From Pseudorhodoplanes sp. (GTDB lineage Bacteria > Pseudomonadota > Alphaproteobacteria > Rhizobiales > Xanthobacteraceae): a stretch of 64,000 nucleotides of DNA. Made by a program: the position numbers and the translations under genes. Position 1 is the first letter of the stretch; every line of letters starts with the position of its first letter. The DNA lies in the NCBI GenBank assembly GCA_022843165.1, contig JALHOD010000016.1, positions 1 to 64,000 on the forward strand, read 5' to 3'. This document shows positions 61,546 to 64,000 of this stretch, in pieces. Below the pieces are notes generated by a model. That model made no database searches, was not told the DNA's origin, and saw only the letters and a list, made by a program, of their open reading frames with translations.

Positions 61546-63927
61546 TCAGAAGCGTGTGCCGCCGCCGAAACGGAATTCCTGAACGATGTCGTAGTTCTGC
61601 TTCATGACCGGGATCGCGTAGTCGAAGCGCAGCGGACCGAACGGGGAATCCCAGATCAGGCCGGCGCCGACCGAGGCGCGCACGGCATTCTCGTCCACGA
61701 ACGTCATGGTCTCGCCCGCAAACGACGTCGGCCCCTTGTAATCCCAGACCGAGCCCGCATCCGCGAATACCGCGGCACGGATGCCGATGTCCTTCGGAAT
61801 GAAGTAGAGCGGGATCTGGAATTCAAGCGACGCGCCCCAGTAGGTGGTGCCACCCAGCGAGTCCTGCGTGGTGTAGGGCGTCAGGTCGCGCGGACCAATG
61901 CCGTTCGTGCGGAAACCGCGCACCAGATTGGGGCCCATCTGGAACTGGTCGAGGAAGCGCAGCTCGTTGCCGCCCCAGCCCTGGATATGGCCGCCTTGCA
62001 CCCGCAGCATGCCGACAATGTCCGGAACCACTTCGTGATAGAATCGCGCGTCGCCGGTGGTGCGAATGAACTTGATGTCGCCCCCGAGGCCGGCGAAATC
62101 CTGCTTGAATTCGGCGCGAATGCCCTGGGTCGGGTTCTTGTTATTGTCCACGGTATTGTAGATCAGACTGTAGCCGATCTGCGAGGTGATCGACGGCCCT
62201 TGCGCCAGGCCGATACGCACCGGCAGCGACGGAACGATGGTTCCGGAACAGCTGGTAGAACTATAAGGCAACTGCGAATAACAGCCGCCATTCTCCAGCT
62301 CGATTTCCTGCTGATAGGCGGTGTAGCGGACCATGAAGGTCAGGTCTTCGCGCAGTTCGTAACCGAGACGGATGGCGCCGCCGATATTGCGCGTATTGTA
62401 GGACGTGTAATCGTTGTTGGTGGTTTCCTTGGCGAAGGCGTCAAGGCCCAGAGCCACACGATAGCCGAGGAAATACGGCTCGACGAAGCCCAGTTCGAAG
62501 CCGCGGGCGCGCTCGCCATATTGCAGCGCGGCCCTGACATACTGGCCGCGGCCCAGCAGGTTGCGTTCGCCGACCGAGACCTCTCCGAGGAATCCGTCCG
62601 CCGTCGAATAGCCGCCCATCACCGAGAACTCGCCGGTCGATTGCTCCTCGACATCGACGTTGAGCACGATGCGATCGGGCGCCGAGCCCGGCTCGTTGGT
62701 GATCTTGACGTTCTTGAAATAGCGCAGATTCTTCAGGCGGCGCTCGGCGCGATCGACCAGCGCGCGATTGTAGGCGTCGCCTTCGGACAGGTCGAACTCG
62801 CGGCGAATGACGTAATCGCGCGTGCGGGAATTGCCGCGAATATTGATGCGCTCGATATAGGCGCGCGAGCCTTCGTCGACGACAAACGCAATGTCGATCA
62901 CGCGCGCATCGAAGTTGCGCTCGCCGCGCGGCCGCACGGTGGCGAACGGATAGCCGCGCTTGGCAACTTCGATCGAAATCTCTTCCACGGTCTTCTCGAC
63001 CGCTTCGGCGTTATAGACCGCGCCGGCCTTGGTCTTCAGCTTCGACTTGACCTGCTCGGGATCGATCGCCCGCACATTCGACAGCACCTCGACCGAGCCA
63101 AAGCGATACTGGTTGCCCTCGTCGATGGTGTAGGTGATCACAAAGCCCTTCACGCCGGGATCGTACTCGCCCACGGCCGATACGATGCGGACGTCTGCAA
63201 AGCCGTGTTTCAGGTAGAAACGGCGCAGCAGATCGCGGTCGGCCTCGACGCGGTCGGGATCGTAAATGTCGGAATTCTTCAGGAAGCTGAGAAGATTGGT
63301 CTCAGTGGTCTTGATCGCGTCCTTGAGCCGGAAATCGGAATAGTACTTGTTGCCGACGAACAGGATTTTCTTGACGCCGGTCTTCTCGCCTTCGCGGATC
63401 TCGAACACGAGATCGACGCGGTTGTTCGGCAGTTCGATGATCTTCGGCGTGACGCTGATGTCGAAGCGGCCGTTGCGGCGATAGTTTTCGACAATGCGCT
63501 GCACGTCGCCCTGCACCACCGGCCGCGACAGCGTTCCGCGCGACTTCGACTGGATCTCGCCCAGCAGTTGTTCGTCCTTGGCGCGCTTGTTGCCCTCGAA
63601 CGCGATGCGGTTGATGACCGGATTCTCGACGACGGTGACGACGATGCGTCCGCCCGGCTGGCGGATCTGCACGTCCTGGAACAGCCCGGTCGCGTAGAGC
63701 GCCTTCAGGCCGGTATCGATCTCGACCGGACCAATCCGGCCGCCAGGACCGGGCCGGAAATACGAGCGAATGGTATCCGCCTCAACGCGGCGGTTGCCTT
63801 CGACAGAAATGCTGGATTGAGCAAAAGCGACATCGGACATCACCACCGAGGTGGCAACGCTCAAAACACTCCCTGCGAGGAGAAAGGCTGCAAGGCCAAG
63901 CCCCCGGATTACTCGGGCAATTCCCAT
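61546..63927 (-). CDS. bamA: outer membrane assembly factor BamA
   Basis: BamA is the core of the machine that inserts beta-barrel proteins into the outer membrane. The precursor has about 793 residues: a signal peptide (hydrophobic [15 protein letters not shown], cleavage near VAFAQ), five POTRA domains to about residue 430, and a 16-strand barrel ending with the [10 protein letters not shown]-terminal phenylalanine signal. The VRGF motif of the L6 loop is present ([15 protein letters not shown]). The ATG at 63927 is chosen over a GTG at 63933. It is the first lipid A/envelope gene of the series; its promoter region runs past the window edge. Confidence 0.97.
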   Translation of the reverse strand: MGIARVIRGLGLAAFLLAGSVLSVATSVVMSDVAFAQSSISVEGNRRVEADTIRSYFRPGPGGRIGPVEIDTGLKALYATGLFQDVQIRQPGGRIVVTVVENPVINRIAFEGNKRAKDEQLLGEIQSKSRGTLSRPVVQGDVQRIVENYRRNGRFDISVTPKIIELPNNRVDLVFEIREGEKTGVKKILFVGNKYYSDFRLKDAIKTTETNLLSFLKNSDIYDPDRVEADRDLLRRFYLKHGFADVRIVSAVGEYDPGVKGFVITYTIDEGNQYRFGSVEVLSNVRAIDPEQVKSKLKTKAGAVYNAEAVEKTVEEISIEVAKRGYPFATVRPRGERNFDARVIDIAFVVDEGSRAYIERINIRGNSRTRDYVIRREFDLSEGDAYNRALVDRAERRLKNLRYFKNVKITNEPGSAPDRIVLNVDVEEQSTGEFSVMGGYSTADGFLGEVSVGERNLLGRGQYVRAALQYGERARGFELGFVEPYFLGYRVALGLDAFAKETTNNDYTSYNTRNIGGAIRLGYELREDLTFMVRYTAYQQEIELENGGCYSQLPYSSTSCSGTIVPSLPVRIGLAQGPSITSQIGYSLIYNTVDNNKNPTQGIRAEFKQDFAGLGGDIKFIRTTGDARFYHEVVPDIVGMLRVQGGHIQGWGGNELRFLDQFQMGPNLVRGFRTNGIGPRDLTPYTTQDSLGGTTYWGASLEFQIPLYFIPKDIGIRAAVFADAGSVWDYKGPTSFAGETMTFVDENAVRASVGAGLIWDSPFGPLRFDYAIPVMKQNYDIVQEFRFGGGTRF

Positions 63928-64000
63928 TCCCACGCGCCCTATACCCCGCCCTCTATCGAACGCCGAATCGTTAAAATGCCGCTAACGGCCCCATGTTCTT

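Overview
This window is a gene-dense, high-GC chromosomal segment of an alphaproteobacterium, most likely order Hyphomicrobiales (Rhizobiales) near the Bradyrhizobiaceae/Xanthobacteraceae. The support is gene order and families: a dusB(nifR3)-ntrB-ntrC-ntrY-ntrX-dat-hfq-hflX block, a fused ispDF, pdhA/pdhB(with lipoyl domain)/DUF5076/pdhC, a lexA gene with an alphaproteobacterial GAAC-N7-GAAC operator, and a bamA-lpxD-fabZ-lpxA-lpxI-lpxB lipid A operon. The species cannot be named from sequence alone. I see no rRNA, tRNA, insertion sequence, integrase, prophage or CRISPR array.

Layout. 0-11.3 kb: mazG facing hflX-hfq, then dat and the nitrogen-regulation operon (dusB, ntrB, ntrC, ntrY, ntrX), all on the minus strand. 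11.4-14.5 kb: ispDF-cinA on plus, coq10 and lipA on minus. 14.6-20.1 kb: a mixed stretch with an unusual ABC half-transporter, a GlsB-type membrane protein, lpdA and two solitary periplasmic binding proteins. 20.3-24.5 kb: the pyruvate dehydrogenase operon. 24.6-33.3 kb: ftsB, eno, queF, an MFS transporter, kdsA, a glyoxalase-like protein, pyrG, secG and tpiA. 33.5-42.0 kb: a plus-strand series ppiD-trpE-trpG-trpD-trpC-moaC-moeA-lexA. 42.0-49.2 kb: comEC and glnS on minus, gltX and gltA on plus. 49.6-57.0 kb: an accessory block (msrP-msrQ, DUF3775, a BacA-like permease without an ATPase, a spermidine-synthase-like protein, a GrdB-like CxxC protein, a TauE/SafE permease, and a fabH). 57.1-63.9 kb: the lipid A/outer membrane operon, transcribed bamA to lpxB on minus.

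Function. Most of the window is housekeeping: nitrogen sensing, isoprenoid precursor, lipoate and pyruvate oxidation, glycolysis (eno, tpiA), CMP-Kdo/lipid A supply (kdsA, lpx genes), CTP, tryptophan and molybdopterin synthesis, SOS control, aminoacylation and TCA entry. The parts most worth a second look are the ABC protein at 14.65-16.11 kb, whose nucleotide-binding domain looks compressed, the accessory block at 49.6-57.0 kb, the presence of glutaminyl-tRNA synthetase divergent from glutamyl-tRNA synthetase, the layered LexA operator, and the NtrX protein without a GAFTGA loop. Start codons were revised from the longest open frame where a better start and ribosome site could be seen. All product names rest on reading motifs by eye, without database searches.
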